The notes under the pieces were generated by a model, which was not told where the DNA came from, did no database searches, and saw only the letters and a program-made list of their open reading frames with translations. The position numbers and the translations under genes are program-made. DNA of 64,000 bases, from positions 1 to 64,000 of the forward strand of contig JAABSE010000004.1 of NCBI GenBank assembly GCA_011390575.1. Reading direction: 5' to 3'. This DNA is from Sphingobacteriia bacterium (GTDB lineage: Bacteria > Bacteroidota > Bacteroidia > Bacteroidales > UBA7960). How positions within the stretch are numbered: position 1 is the first letter of the stretch; each line of letters begins with the position of its first letter. Of this stretch, positions 43,879-52,257 are shown one piece after another.

Positions 43879-43892
43879 AATATTTTTTTATG

Positions 43893-43900
43893 CAAATTTA
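43893..43900 (-). promoter_or_regulatory. -7 box upstream of the glucosaminidase gene
   Basis: On the minus strand TAAATTTG, full match to TAnnTTTG, 14 bases before the start codon. Confidence 0.6.
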
Positions 43901-44035
43901 CACGTTAACAATTCAACTTTAAGAGCAGAAATCCAACAACTATCATGTTCTATGCACGAAAAATGCATTGTTGATTTTTCCAATGACAAACCTACTTAAT
44001 TTTTGCAAAATAGCCACCAGGCAATTTACTTTCAA

Positions 44036-44043
44036 TAATTTTG
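44036..44043 (+). promoter_or_regulatory. -7 box upstream of rsmG
   Basis: TAATTTTG, full match, 48 bases before ATG 44092. It overlaps a possible TTG start at 44041 and rules that start out. Confidence 0.6.
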
Positions 44044-44091
44044 CAGGCAAATAGGTATCTGCAGCAGCAGTTCATTCATTATCAACTAACG

Positions 44092-44709
44092 ATGGAAGCA
44101 ATCAAAAAGTATTTTCCTCACCTGGATTCCACCCAGATGGCAAAGATGGAACAGCTATTTCCCCTTTACCACGATTGGAACCAGAAAATCAATGTAATAT
44201 CGCGCAAAGACATGGACAACTTTTACACCAACCATGTATTGCATTCGCTGGCCATTGCAAAGGTAATCAACTTCGCCCCCGGCACCCGGATTCTGGATGT
44301 GGGAACCGGCGGGGGATTTCCGGGCATCCCCCTGGCCATCATGTTTCCCGGAAGTGATTTCTTCCTGCTTGACTCCATTGAAAAAAAAGTAAAAGTGGTT
44401 AAGGAAGTGTCTGCTTCTCTTCAGCTTGACAATGTGACAGCTATCCGGGACAGGGCTGAAAACGCAAAAGGACAATATGATTTTATTATCAGCAGAGCCG
44501 TAACAGCTTTGCCAAAATTTGCGGGTTGGATCAAAGGAAAAATCGCAAAGGAACAAAAAAATGAAATCCCCAATGGAATCCTGTACCTGAAGGGAGGCGA
44601 CTTCATGGAAGAACTCAACCAAATCCATTATAAGTGCAGATTATATGATATTTCAGCATTTTTTGAAGAAGATTTTTTTGCCACCAAAAAAGTTGTCCAT
44701 TTGTATTAA
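44092..44709 (+). CDS. rsmG: 16S rRNA (guanine(527)-N7)-methyltransferase
   Basis: 205 residues from ATG 44092. GidB/RsmG family: a short helical start, NVISRKDMDNFYTNHVLHSLAIA, then the SAM-binding ILDVGTGGGFPGIPLAI and the motif ISRAVTALPKF. It methylates G527 of 16S rRNA in the 530 loop. Length matches the family. Single gene diverging from the glucosaminidase gene. Confidence 0.93.
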   Translation: MEAIKKYFPHLDSTQMAKMEQLFPLYHDWNQKINVISRKDMDNFYTNHVLHSLAIAKVINFAPGTRILDVGTGGGFPGIPLAIMFPGSDFFLLDSIEKKVKVVKEVSASLQLDNVTAIRDRAENAKGQYDFIISRAVTALPKFAGWIKGKIAKEQKNEIPNGILYLKGGDFMEELNQIHYKCRLYDISAFFEEDFFATKKVVHLY

Positions 44710-45035
44710 ATCCGGATTTCTTTTTGAAATACGGCCTAGGCAATGAAAAATCAGGATTCTCAGCCAGGATTACCCATCTTCTTTCCGGCATCTTTCCGAT
44801 AACGATTTTTTATGCATTTTTGCCGTGTAATTGAAAAAAAAATCAGTAGGTTTGCATTTGGCAGGCAAAGCAAAGAGTTGATTTCCAATTTTAAATCATC
44901 TTTAAGAGGTCTTCCCTGCAGACTGCAGAACCCGGAAAACAACATCATTGTTAAAGAAACGGTCAACCGTTTTTATCCTGGCATTAAATTCACAAACCCT
45001 TAAAAAACAACAAATACATAAAATAACATTAGAAT
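44710..45035. other. 326-base intergenic region between rsmG and pepD
   Basis: No gene seen. It holds a weak hairpin after rsmG (GATTTC/GAAATA) and the pepD promoter box at 44847, leaving a leader of about 180 bases before the pepD start. No riboswitch is recognised in it. Confidence 0.5.
44847..44854 (+). promoter_or_regulatory. Candidate -7 box for pepD
   Basis: TAGGTTTG, full match to TAnnTTTG, with a TTTG at 44819. It is 181 bases from the ATG, so the leader would be unusually long. Confidence 0.4.
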
Positions 45036-46496
45036 ATGGAAAAGAAACTATCAGATCTGGCTCCTCAGCCAATGTGGAACTATTTTGCAGAGATTTGCAA
45101 CATTCCCCACCCTTCCAAGAAAGAAGAAAAAATCATTGAATATGTAAAAAGTTTTGGAGAAAAACTCGGGCTTGAGACCCATGTGGATGAGGCTGGAAAT
45201 ATTGTCATCAGAAAACCTGCCACACCGGGATTTGAAAACCGTAGCACTGTAATCCTGCAAAGCCACCTGGATATGGTTCCCCAGAAAAATAACGATACGG
45301 AGCACGACTTTGACAAAGACCCCATTCAGCCTTACATTGACAACGAGTGGGTAAAGGCCCGAGGCACCACCCTGGGTGCTGACAATGGTATGGGAGTAGC
45401 AGCTGCAATGGCTGTACTTTCGGATAATACCATGAAGCATGGCCCGGTGGAAGCACTGTTTACCATTGATGAAGAAACCGGTATGACAGGAGCTTTTGCC
45501 TTGAAAGAAGGCTTTCTTAAAGGGGACATTCTGCTCAATCTTGACTCGGAAGACGAAGGTGAATTGTATATAGGATGTGCCGGTGGTGTAGACACTACTG
45601 CTGTATTTCCCTATAAAACCGTAAATGTTGTAGGTGCTACCGAAGCCTGGAAACTGGAAGTAAAAGGCCTCAAGGGAGGTCACTCCGGACTTGATATCCA
45701 TTTGGGCCGTGGCAATGCCAATAAAATCCTTACCCGTATTCTGTGGCAGGCACACCGTGAATTGCAACTGCAAATCAGCTCCATTGACGGAGGAAGTCTG
45801 CGAAATGCAATCCCTCGCGAGGCCAGTGCCCTGGTTGTGGTTCCCAAAGAAAACCAGGATGAGTTTAAAAACCTGGTTGAAAACCTTACGACCCGTATTA
45901 AAAATGAGCTCAAAAACATGGAGCCCGACCTGGTCATTCAACTCGTTAAAACAGATATACCTGATACTGTAATTGACTCGGAAGTTACCTCCCGGATGCT
46001 CAATGGAGTTTATGCCTGTCCCAATGGAGTTATCCGCATGACTGATGATATGCCCGGAGTGGTGGAAACCAGCACCAACCTGGCCATTGTAAAATCTGAC
46101 GGAAATAAGATTGAAATATGCACCCTGCAGAGAAGCGCGGTAGACTCGGCCAAAGACGATTTGTGTCATATGCTGCGCAGCGTATTTGAAATGGCAGGAG
46201 CCGAAGTGGAACACAGCGGTTCGTATCCGGGATGGAAGCCCAATATGGAATCTCCTATCCTTAACACCATGAAAAATGTTTACAGCAATAAGTATGGAAA
46301 AACACCCGCTGTAAAAGTGATACATGCAGGTCTTGAATGCGGCATCATCGGAGGGGTATATCCCAATCTTGATATGATTTCTTTCGGGCCCACCATCCGC
46401 AACCCCCATTCTCCCGATGAGAAAGTAAACATCAAAACGGTTGCTCTTTTCTGGGATTTCCTGAAAGAAACCCTTGCCAATGCTCCCGAAAAATAG
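45036..46496 (+). CDS. pepD: Aminoacyl-histidine dipeptidase (Xaa-His dipeptidase)
   Basis: 486 residues, M20 metallopeptidase family, PepD type. Zinc ligands and catalytic residues lie in LQSHLDMVPQ, GTTLGADNGMGVAA, FTIDEETGMTG and LLNLDSEDEGELYIGCAGG; the lid domain (about 195-380) is typical. The C-terminal HAGLECGIIGG and NPHSPDEKV carry the last ligands. It cleaves dipeptides such as carnosine and acts as a tripeptidase-like enzyme in the cytoplasm. A long hairpin terminator follows. Confidence 0.93.
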   Translation: MEKKLSDLAPQPMWNYFAEICNIPHPSKKEEKIIEYVKSFGEKLGLETHVDEAGNIVIRKPATPGFENRSTVILQSHLDMVPQKNNDTEHDFDKDPIQPYIDNEWVKARGTTLGADNGMGVAAAMAVLSDNTMKHGPVEALFTIDEETGMTGAFALKEGFLKGDILLNLDSEDEGELYIGCAGGVDTTAVFPYKTVNVVGATEAWKLEVKGLKGGHSGLDIHLGRGNANKILTRILWQAHRELQLQISSIDGGSLRNAIPREASALVVVPKENQDEFKNLVENLTTRIKNELKNMEPDLVIQLVKTDIPDTVIDSEVTSRMLNGVYACPNGVIRMTDDMPGVVETSTNLAIVKSDGNKIEICTLQRSAVDSAKDDLCHMLRSVFEMAGAEVEHSGSYPGWKPNMESPILNTMKNVYSNKYGKTPAVKVIHAGLECGIIGGVYPNLDMISFGPTIRNPHSPDEKVNIKTVALFWDFLKETLANAPEK

Positions 46497-46560
46497 TTGA
46501 TTGTTTTTGGCGTTACTATTTGTTGCCCGGGAACCTGATTACTTATTGATATAAAACAAC

Positions 46561-46616
46561 AAACCTGAATGGAACACGAACGGACCTCCGACTGTGTTAC
46601 CAATCAGGTTTTTTTC
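46561..46616. terminator. Long hairpin terminator shared by pepD and arfB
   Basis: AAACCTGA pairs with TCAGGTTT, continued by an inner GGAACAC/GTGTTACC pairing, then a T-run on the + strand. The arm on the right overlaps the last codons and stop of arfB on the other strand. Confidence 0.8.
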
Positions 46617-47010
46617 TTTGCTGTTTTTGCTCCGACTGTTTCTTTTTCAGTTGAAGTCTTTTTTCACGGCTTCGGCGCCCGGCACGGGTAGGAATCCGCT
46701 TTTTGACAGGCCTGAACGCCTCGAATATCATTGCACGAAACCGTTCAACACAATCCTCCCGGTTTCTTAGCTGCGATCGGGTTTTCTCTGAAACGATTAT
46801 CAACTCCCCTTCTTTATTAATTCTTGCTGAAAGCTTTTCCTTCAACACCAGCTTCTCTTCGGGGGTGAGCAAATCAGACCCCTGTAGGTCCCACCTCAGC
46901 TCCACACGTGTATTCACTTTGTTAACGTGCTGCCCACCGGCACCACTGCTTCTTGAGGCTTGAAAAGTGCATTCAGAAAGGAGAATATCCGGATTGGGTC
47001 CTGTATACAT
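46597..47010 (-). CDS. arfB: Alternative ribosome-rescue peptidyl-tRNA hydrolase ArfB (YaeJ)
   Basis: 137 residues: a class-I release factor catalytic domain with GGQ at 25-27 (SGAGGQHVNKV) and no codon-recognition domains. The basic C-terminal tail (RRSREKRLQLKKKQSEQKQQ) is the part that enters the empty mRNA channel of stalled ribosomes. It frees ribosomes on mRNAs without a stop codon. Its stop codon lies within the arm of a hairpin terminator, so transcripts ending in the hairpin could be short of, or barely include, the stop. Own promoter at 47051-47058 on the minus strand. Confidence 0.92.
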   Translation of the reverse strand: MYTGPNPDILLSECTFQASRSSGAGGQHVNKVNTRVELRWDLQGSDLLTPEEKLVLKEKLSARINKEGELIIVSEKTRSQLRNREDCVERFRAMIFEAFRPVKKRIPTRAGRRSREKRLQLKKKQSEQKQQRKKPDW

Positions 47011-47050
47011 TGCGTTGTTTTTGGTGAGATTAAACAGTTGATCCTGACTT

Positions 47051-47058
47051 CAAATTTA
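47051..47058 (-). promoter_or_regulatory. -7 box upstream of arfB
   Basis: On the minus strand TAAATTTG, full match to TAnnTTTG, 40 bases before the start codon. Confidence 0.6.
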
Positions 47059-47297
47059 CATAAGTTTGATTCACAAAACAATCCTGTCTCAAAATACACA
47101 TCACCTGCCGCACCTTACCTTCTGATTTACTGCATATTACCATTTCCCGATTCAACGCACAGTAATTAATTTCATTCTAATTGAAGAATTCAACAAGTTG
47201 GATTGTTTTTTTTTGCTTTCTGTCTGCATAAGGCTGTTTTACAATCTACAACACAAAAAAACTTTGTAGCTTTATCCAGCAAAACAAAAAACATTCT

Positions 47298-49265
47298 GTG
47301 AACCGACTTATCATAAGCTTTATTTTTATCATCTTCTGCCATGCAGCCGCAGGGGAGGAACAGACTATTCCCCTTGAATCAGTTCAATGGGATGAAGATA
47401 CAGAAAGATGGACAGATACAGGCACAGAGACAGGAAGCAAGAGCTTTTTTTTGCAACAGGCCGCGCAAATTGAAGACCCCCGGGAAAGACTGGAATATCT
47501 TGTTAATCAAACCTGGGCAAACCGCAACTCGCTCCCGGAGGTTTCACTGGCATTAGGCTTGAAAGCTATTGAAATGGCTGACAGCCTGGGGGATTACTAC
47601 AACCTGGTTAAGTCACATAGTTTTACAGGGGTAGCCTATCGGTTGCTTGGAGACTATAACAAAGCTATTGAATTGTTCTTCAAAGGACTGCAATTATCAA
47701 GGGAGCATAACATTCCTCAACAGGAAGGCTATGCCTACATCAACATTGCCAATCTCTATATCTACATTGAATTTTATACCCAGGCACTTGAAAACCTCGG
47801 GCCTGCCATGGACATAGCCCGCGAGATCGGGGATCAGGAAATGCTCTCTTATGCATTCTTAAACCAGGGTCGTGTGCTTATGCATCTGAACCGCACAGAA
47901 GAAGCCATTGAGAGTATTACCCGTTCGCTGGAAATCAGAAAAGAAACCGATAATGTACCCGGACAGGCTGTTTGTTACAAATACCTGGGAGACATCCACT
48001 TCAATCATGAGAACCTTGCTGCAGCAGGTGAAAACTATGAACTCGCCCTCAGCACAGTGAGAACAGAACAGGACCGACATCTGCATGCCAACATTGTATT
48101 AAAACAATCGCAGATCCATTGCAAAGCAAAGAATTTCCAGGCTGCGCAGCCACTGGCTCAAAAAGCCCTGGAGCTGGGCAGGGAGGTCAACTCAAGGCTT
48201 CTGATACACGATGCATTGAAGGTATTATCCAAAGTAGATCTGCAGAATGGCAACTATCGTTTAGCTACGCAGAAACTCAATGAAATGAATTTGTATGCTG
48301 ATACACTTTTCAACCAGCAGCTGTCGGAAAAAGTCCTCAGCATGGAGTTTCAACTGGAGAGACAAAAACAGGAGGCAGCCCTTGATATTCTTAAAAAAGA
48401 CAAGGAAATTCAGGCATTAACACTTGACAGACAACGCTTTATTAATGCAGGGCTAATCATTTTCATACTGTTCCTGGGAATTTCAGGCAGTATCATGCTT
48501 ATCCTAATCAGAAAACTCAACGAAAAAAACAAGCTTCTCCTTGTGCAAAAAGAAGAACTGAAGCAAACCAATACGGCCAAAGACAGGATGTTTATGGTCA
48601 TTGGACATGATTTGCGCGGACCTGTATGGAATCTGAGAGCGCTCATTGAGTTGCTCAAAGAAGAACAGGATTCTTTTGCCAATGCCGATATGCATGAAAA
48701 CTTTACAGCGCTGTCCAGGGCTGTTCAGTCTGTTAGCGATTTGCTGGAGAATCTTTTATACTGGGCCAAGTCACAGGATGGTAAAATCATTTTTAAGCCC
48801 GGCCCCACCGACTTGAAGTACCTTACCACCAAAAGCATTGAACCCTATAAAACATGGGCTGACACAAAAAACGTATCTATTGAATTACAAACGGAAATGA
48901 AAACGGCCATGGTCAATGCAGATGAAAACATGGTTCAGACCGTTATCAGGAATCTTTTGTCCAACGCCATCAAGTATTCCTTCAAGGATGGCGTCATCTC
49001 CATTACGTTGACAGAAATAAATCAGCATTGCAGATTTTCTATCAGAGACAACGGGACGGGCATTAAACAGGAGCAGATTGATCTGATTTTCAGCAACGAA
49101 ACGGCCCTTACTACCAAAGGAACAGGCAATGAGATAGGTTCAGGGATTGGTCTGGGACTTTGCCGGGACTTTATCAACAGGCATGGAAGCGACATCCAGG
49201 TTGAAAGTGCACCCAATAAAGGCACCCGCTTCTTTTTTGACTTACCTTTGATGAAAAGACCCTGA
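47298..49265 (+). CDS. Sensor histidine kinase with periplasmic TPR domain
   Basis: 655 residues starting at GTG. Signal peptide (about 1-20), then TPR repeats (about 80-340, e.g. YRLLGDYNKAIELFFKGLQ and EAIESITRSLEIRKE), a coiled segment, one membrane helix (about 380-402), a second coiled coil, the dimerisation domain with phospho-His H437 (IGHDLRGPV) and the ATPase domain with NLLSNAIKYS, DNGTGI and GSGIGLGLC. No receiver domain is attached and no response regulator is adjacent. The signal sensed is unknown. A near -7 box (AAACTTTG) lies upstream. Confidence 0.9.
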   Translation: MNRLIISFIFIIFCHAAAGEEQTIPLESVQWDEDTERWTDTGTETGSKSFFLQQAAQIEDPRERLEYLVNQTWANRNSLPEVSLALGLKAIEMADSLGDYYNLVKSHSFTGVAYRLLGDYNKAIELFFKGLQLSREHNIPQQEGYAYINIANLYIYIEFYTQALENLGPAMDIAREIGDQEMLSYAFLNQGRVLMHLNRTEEAIESITRSLEIRKETDNVPGQAVCYKYLGDIHFNHENLAAAGENYELALSTVRTEQDRHLHANIVLKQSQIHCKAKNFQAAQPLAQKALELGREVNSRLLIHDALKVLSKVDLQNGNYRLATQKLNEMNLYADTLFNQQLSEKVLSMEFQLERQKQEAALDILKKDKEIQALTLDRQRFINAGLIIFILFLGISGSIMLILIRKLNEKNKLLLVQKEELKQTNTAKDRMFMVIGHDLRGPVWNLRALIELLKEEQDSFANADMHENFTALSRAVQSVSDLLENLLYWAKSQDGKIIFKPGPTDLKYLTTKSIEPYKTWADTKNVSIELQTEMKTAMVNADENMVQTVIRNLLSNAIKYSFKDGVISITLTEINQHCRFSIRDNGTGIKQEQIDLIFSNETALTTKGTGNEIGSGIGLGLCRDFINRHGSDIQVESAPNKGTRFFFDLPLMKRP

Positions 49266-49370
49266 CAAATTCTCAAAAAGCCATCGAATCATAATCTGCT
49301 AACAGGCAATACATTGAAAAATATATTGTAAAAAAACGGGAAAAGGGCTATCATACATAGATTTTTTTCC

Positions 49371-49378
49371 TACTTTTG
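49371..49378 (+). promoter_or_regulatory. -7 box of the tRNA-Tyr/tRNA-Gly unit
   Basis: TACTTTTG, full match to TAnnTTTG, 38 bases before the first tRNA. Confidence 0.65.
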
Positions 49379-49416
49379 CCCTCACAATTTCAACAGCATA
49401 TTGTTCTTTACACAAC

Positions 49417-49498
49417 GGGGGGGTTCCAGAGCGGTCAAATGGGGCAGACTGTAAATCTGTTGGCTAAGCCTTCGGAGGTTCGAATCCTTCCCCCCCCA
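49417..49498 (+). tRNA. tRNA-Tyr (anticodon GTA)
   Basis: 82 bases without encoded CCA. Acceptor arms are seven G against seven C, the anticodon loop is CTGTAAA with GTA at 34-36, there is a long class II variable arm, and the T-arm is GGAGG-TTCGAAT-CCTTC. Confidence 0.95.
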
Positions 49499-49505
49499 CT
49501 TTTTT

Positions 49506-49581
49506 GCGGAAGTAGCTCATCCGGTAGAGCGACAGCCTTCCAAGCTGTAGGTGGCGGGTTCGAGTCCCGTCTTCCGCTCCA
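49506..49581 (+). tRNA. tRNA-Gly (anticodon TCC)
   Basis: 76 bases including an encoded CCA. Acceptor GCGGAAG/CTTCCGC, anticodon loop CTTCCAA with TCC, T-arm with TTCGAGT. It starts 7 bases after tRNA-Tyr and is probably processed from one transcript. Confidence 0.95.
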
Positions 49582-49594
49582 GACAAATAAATCG

Positions 49595-49625
49595 AGGATA
49601 TCTGATTTTCAGGTATCCTTTTTTT
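49595..49625 (+). terminator. Terminator of the tRNA unit
   Basis: AGGATA/TATCCT stem extended by CTGA/TCAG, followed by seven T. Confidence 0.8.
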
Positions 49626-49672
49626 ATGCCATTAATGGAGAGGAGCTGCTGTAAAGAGTATTTTTTCCAATG

Positions 49673-50131
49673 TTACAGCGACAAATATCTCACTTTAAGC
49701 AACGGAATGATTTTCTGGTCAATGGGAAAAGTAAGCATATCAGCTTTCAGATCGGCAAGCCTTACCCACCGGAAAGATTGGGCCCCTTCTATGGTCTCTT
49801 TAAAATCAAAAGCTTTGCCTGAAGTACGGAAAGAAAGGGGATCTTTAATTTCTACCCTGTAATAAATGCTTATAAGCTGCTGGGGTTCTTCCAGCAGCCG
49901 GGTAGGCTGAAAGTAATCAGTGGTATATATGTGCTCTATGATTTCGATATCCTGACCTGTTTCTTCCTGAAATTCCCTCCTGAGGCAGTCAGCAGTACCC
50001 TCGCCCAATTCCAGGCCACCTCCCGGAAATTTTGTCATCCGCATTCCCAGTCGAAATTCGTCGGTAAGCAGTATGGATCCATCTCGCAATACTATGCCAT
50101 ACACCCGGATATTAAAAGTAGTAATCTTCAT
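49673..50131 (-). CDS. Nudix hydrolase
   Basis: 152 residues with a full Nudix box (GGGLELGEGTADCLRREFQEETG, split here as GGGLELGEG and REFQEETG, about residues 36-58). The family hydrolyses nucleoside diphosphates linked to other groups; the substrate is not known. Beginning ITTFNIRVYGIVLRDG is a normal Nudix first strand. Last gene of a leftward operon of four (DUF1801, methyltransferase, mnmD, this gene), 26 bases after mnmD. Confidence 0.88.
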   Translation of the reverse strand: MKITTFNIRVYGIVLRDGSILLTDEFRLGMRMTKFPGGGLELGEGTADCLRREFQEETGQDIEIIEHIYTTDYFQPTRLLEEPQQLISIYYRVEIKDPLSFRTSGKAFDFKETIEGAQSFRWVRLADLKADMLTFPIDQKIIPLLKVRYLSL

Positions 50132-50157
50132 CTCTTGATAATTGTGTTCAGAATATT

Positions 50158-50844
50158 TTACACAGGCTTAACCGCTCTGCTCATTTCGCGTTTTCCTTTG
50201 GGGCCCGGTATTTTATTTACCTCAAACCCGGCAGCTTTCAGGGCTCTGCGTACGTCACCCTTTACACAGTAGGTTACCAGCACCCCTCCGGGTTTCATGC
50301 TGCTGTAAATTTTCTCAAACATCTGCGCTGACCACATCTCCGGTTGGGTGTCTGGGCCAAAAGCATCAAAAAACACCAAATGATACTTGCTTTCATCAAA
50401 CACCTTGTCCTGCAACGGCGTTTGAAAACATCTGATAAAAAACCAATCCTTATAATTGGTGTAGTTCTCATCTCCTGCTAAATGAATACATCCAAACAAG
50501 TCCTCAATCCAGGGTTCTTTGAACAACCGCGGATAATTCAGGAGTTGTAGCAACGAGGGTTCAACCGGATAGGGTTCAAGAGCTTCATACAGAATTCTGG
50601 ATTTTCTCAACAAAGCCTCCCTGCCGGCAAGTAAGGCATTCAAGCCAGTGCCCAGGCCTATTTCAAGAATAAACAGCGGGTTGGGCAACACTTCAAAAGC
50701 ATGCAAACCACTGTTGATGAAAACATGCTGCGATTCCTGCAAAGCACCGTTTACCGAATGATATTGCTCATCAAACCCCTGGAGTTTCAGGGTGTGTGAG
50801 CCGTCTGAGGTTTCTATCAGTTCCGGGCGGAAAGGATTTTCCAT
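50158..50844 (-). CDS. mnmD: tRNA (5-methylaminomethyl-2-thiouridine)(34)-methyltransferase MnmD
   Basis: 228 residues, the stand-alone methyltransferase half of MnmC. Family marks: GSHTLKLQGFDEQYHSVNGA and ESQHVFINSGL at the start, the SAM site LEIGLGTGLNALL, and VFFDAFGPDTQPEMW later. It completes mnm5s2U at the wobble position of several tRNAs. The oxidase half of MnmC is absent, as usual in Bacteroidota. Middle of a four-gene operon; 12 bases after the upstream methyltransferase gene. Confidence 0.88.
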   Translation of the reverse strand: MENPFRPELIETSDGSHTLKLQGFDEQYHSVNGALQESQHVFINSGLHAFEVLPNPLFILEIGLGTGLNALLAGREALLRKSRILYEALEPYPVEPSLLQLLNYPRLFKEPWIEDLFGCIHLAGDENYTNYKDWFFIRCFQTPLQDKVFDESKYHLVFFDAFGPDTQPEMWSAQMFEKIYSSMKPGGVLVTYCVKGDVRRALKAAGFEVNKIPGPKGKREMSRAVKPV

Positions 50845-50856
50845 GGAGTTTGGGTA

Positions 50857-51591
50857 TTATTTTTTGTTTGGGACTTGCCCGGCCACAGACAATCGGGCGA
50901 TAAAATTATCATTTTCTCCCCTGTAAAATATTTCACAGTCCAACGCGGCAAGGGAGGCCACATTACTAAGGCTTTCATAATCAACAAAAAGCCATTTGAA
51001 AGGTTCGCCCCGATGGCTTTTGTATTGAAGCTGGTAAATGATTTCGCCATAATAATCTCCGGTAAGGTCAATCATTACTGAACCGTCTTCCTCTTCGTAC
51101 ATGTAAAGTAAGTCTGTAGATTCGAGATAAATACTGCCCCCGGGAGCAAGCAGGCCCGCAGCATGCAAAAGCAAGTCCTTTAGCTTGTCCAGGGTTTGCG
51201 CCATTCCGGTTCCATTCATCAAAAACAGAATAGTATCATATTTCTGATCCCTGAAGGAAAAAAAATCTTTTACCTGTGCTTTTTCAATTCCACGTTGCCG
51301 CATACATTCCACCGCTCCGGGGCTTACATCAATGGCCGTTACGTCAAGTCCCTTTTCTTTGAGATACAAGGTATGACTTCCGGCACCGGCTCCCACATCC
51401 AGAACACTTCCCCTGCATGCCTCGAGCGTAAGCTTCTCCCATTCTGGCATTTGAGAATAGTCACGAAAAAAATAAGACACCGGCAATACTTCCGTTTCGG
51501 AAATATTGATGTCTACCAGGATGCTTTCCCGGGTTTGTCCTTCCATGTAATCTTTAAATGCCAGGCCAAAAATATCGGTTGCGTTCGTCAT
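50857..51591 (-). CDS. Class I SAM-dependent methyltransferase
   Basis: 244 residues with a Rossmann methyltransferase core: motif I VLDVGAGAGSHTLYL near 80, VTAIDVSPGAVECM next, and ILFLMNGTGMAQ near 145. The first 60 residues are helical and less conserved. Substrate unknown; the block DLTGDYYGEIIYQLQY suggests a small-molecule enzyme but this is weak. Its start overlaps the DUF1801 gene by 4 bases, showing translational coupling. Confidence 0.85.
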   Translation of the reverse strand: MTNATDIFGLAFKDYMEGQTRESILVDINISETEVLPVSYFFRDYSQMPEWEKLTLEACRGSVLDVGAGAGSHTLYLKEKGLDVTAIDVSPGAVECMRQRGIEKAQVKDFFSFRDQKYDTILFLMNGTGMAQTLDKLKDLLLHAAGLLAPGGSIYLESTDLLYMYEEEDGSVMIDLTGDYYGEIIYQLQYKSHRGEPFKWLFVDYESLSNVASLAALDCEIFYRGENDNFIARLSVAGQVPNKK

Positions 51592-51959
51592 TTTTTTCTT
51601 TTTGATTTGTAAGGAATTGTTTTATCCAGCAGCAGTGCCTCATGGATGATTTCCAATATTTTTTCAACAGGTATATCTGCCACGTTGTGAAAGGCGATTC
51701 CGGCAATCTGTTTACGTCCGTTAAAGGAAAGCAATTGCTGAGCATCCGATAACTCATTGCCTCTCAGAAAGGCCAGTTCTATCTGCCCGTCTTTCAGTGG
51801 ATTCAAATAACAAATCCAGCTTTTCTGATAATAAAAGGGAATCCTGAACCGGATCTTATCTGCCAGGTTCAGCTCCTTTTTAAGCAACCGATGAAAGAAC
51901 TCCATCAAAGCTTTCTGTTCACCCTCAAAGTCGGTTATATACTCTTCTACATCTGTCAT
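51588..51959 (-). CDS. DUF1801 domain protein
   Basis: 123 residues of the DUF1801 (YdhG-like) family: MTDVEEYITDFEGEQKALM at the start, IPFYYQKSWICYLNPLKDG in the middle and AGIAFHNVADIP near the end. The B. subtilis relative has been described as a frataxin-like iron chaperone; others are uncharacterised. First gene of the four-gene leftward operon, with a -7 box (minus strand 52056-52063) about 97 bases upstream. Confidence 0.85.
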   Translation of the reverse strand: MTDVEEYITDFEGEQKALMEFFHRLLKKELNLADKIRFRIPFYYQKSWICYLNPLKDGQIELAFLRGNELSDAQQLLSFNGRKQIAGIAFHNVADIPVEKILEIIHEALLLDKTIPYKSKRKK

Positions 51960-52055
51960 GCCGATGGTATTATTTCAGCCGTGAGTGTCAATAGTATTGT
52001 CATGGCCCGGTTCGATTTCACAAATGAGTTTCCACAATCGGGCTGGTAAAATTAC

Positions 52056-52063
52056 CAAATTTA
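52056..52063 (-). promoter_or_regulatory. -7 box of the DUF1801/methyltransferase/mnmD/Nudix operon
   Basis: On the minus strand TAAATTTG, full match to TAnnTTTG; it overlaps a GGTAAAATTACC palindrome (52045-52056) next to it. Confidence 0.55.
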
Positions 52064-52257
52064 TCAGCAATGAAAGCATACTGTTTCCACAGATGCAAAT
52101 ATGGGATCATATTATTTTCCTCTGATTTTTATTTTTATTTAGCAAAATAATTGGTAAATTCATAGCATGTAATGCCATGATACCAGTTTAACGCCCTCCC
52201 CTGAAGCATCAAAAAGGCGATTACACTCAACAACTTATTCATCAATACCCGTAAATC

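Noticed and set aside
45051-46409. A 452-codon open frame on the minus strand opposite pepD
   Set aside because: The plus-strand protein is a clear PepD over its full length; the antisense frame has no recognisable motif and is a codon-usage shadow.
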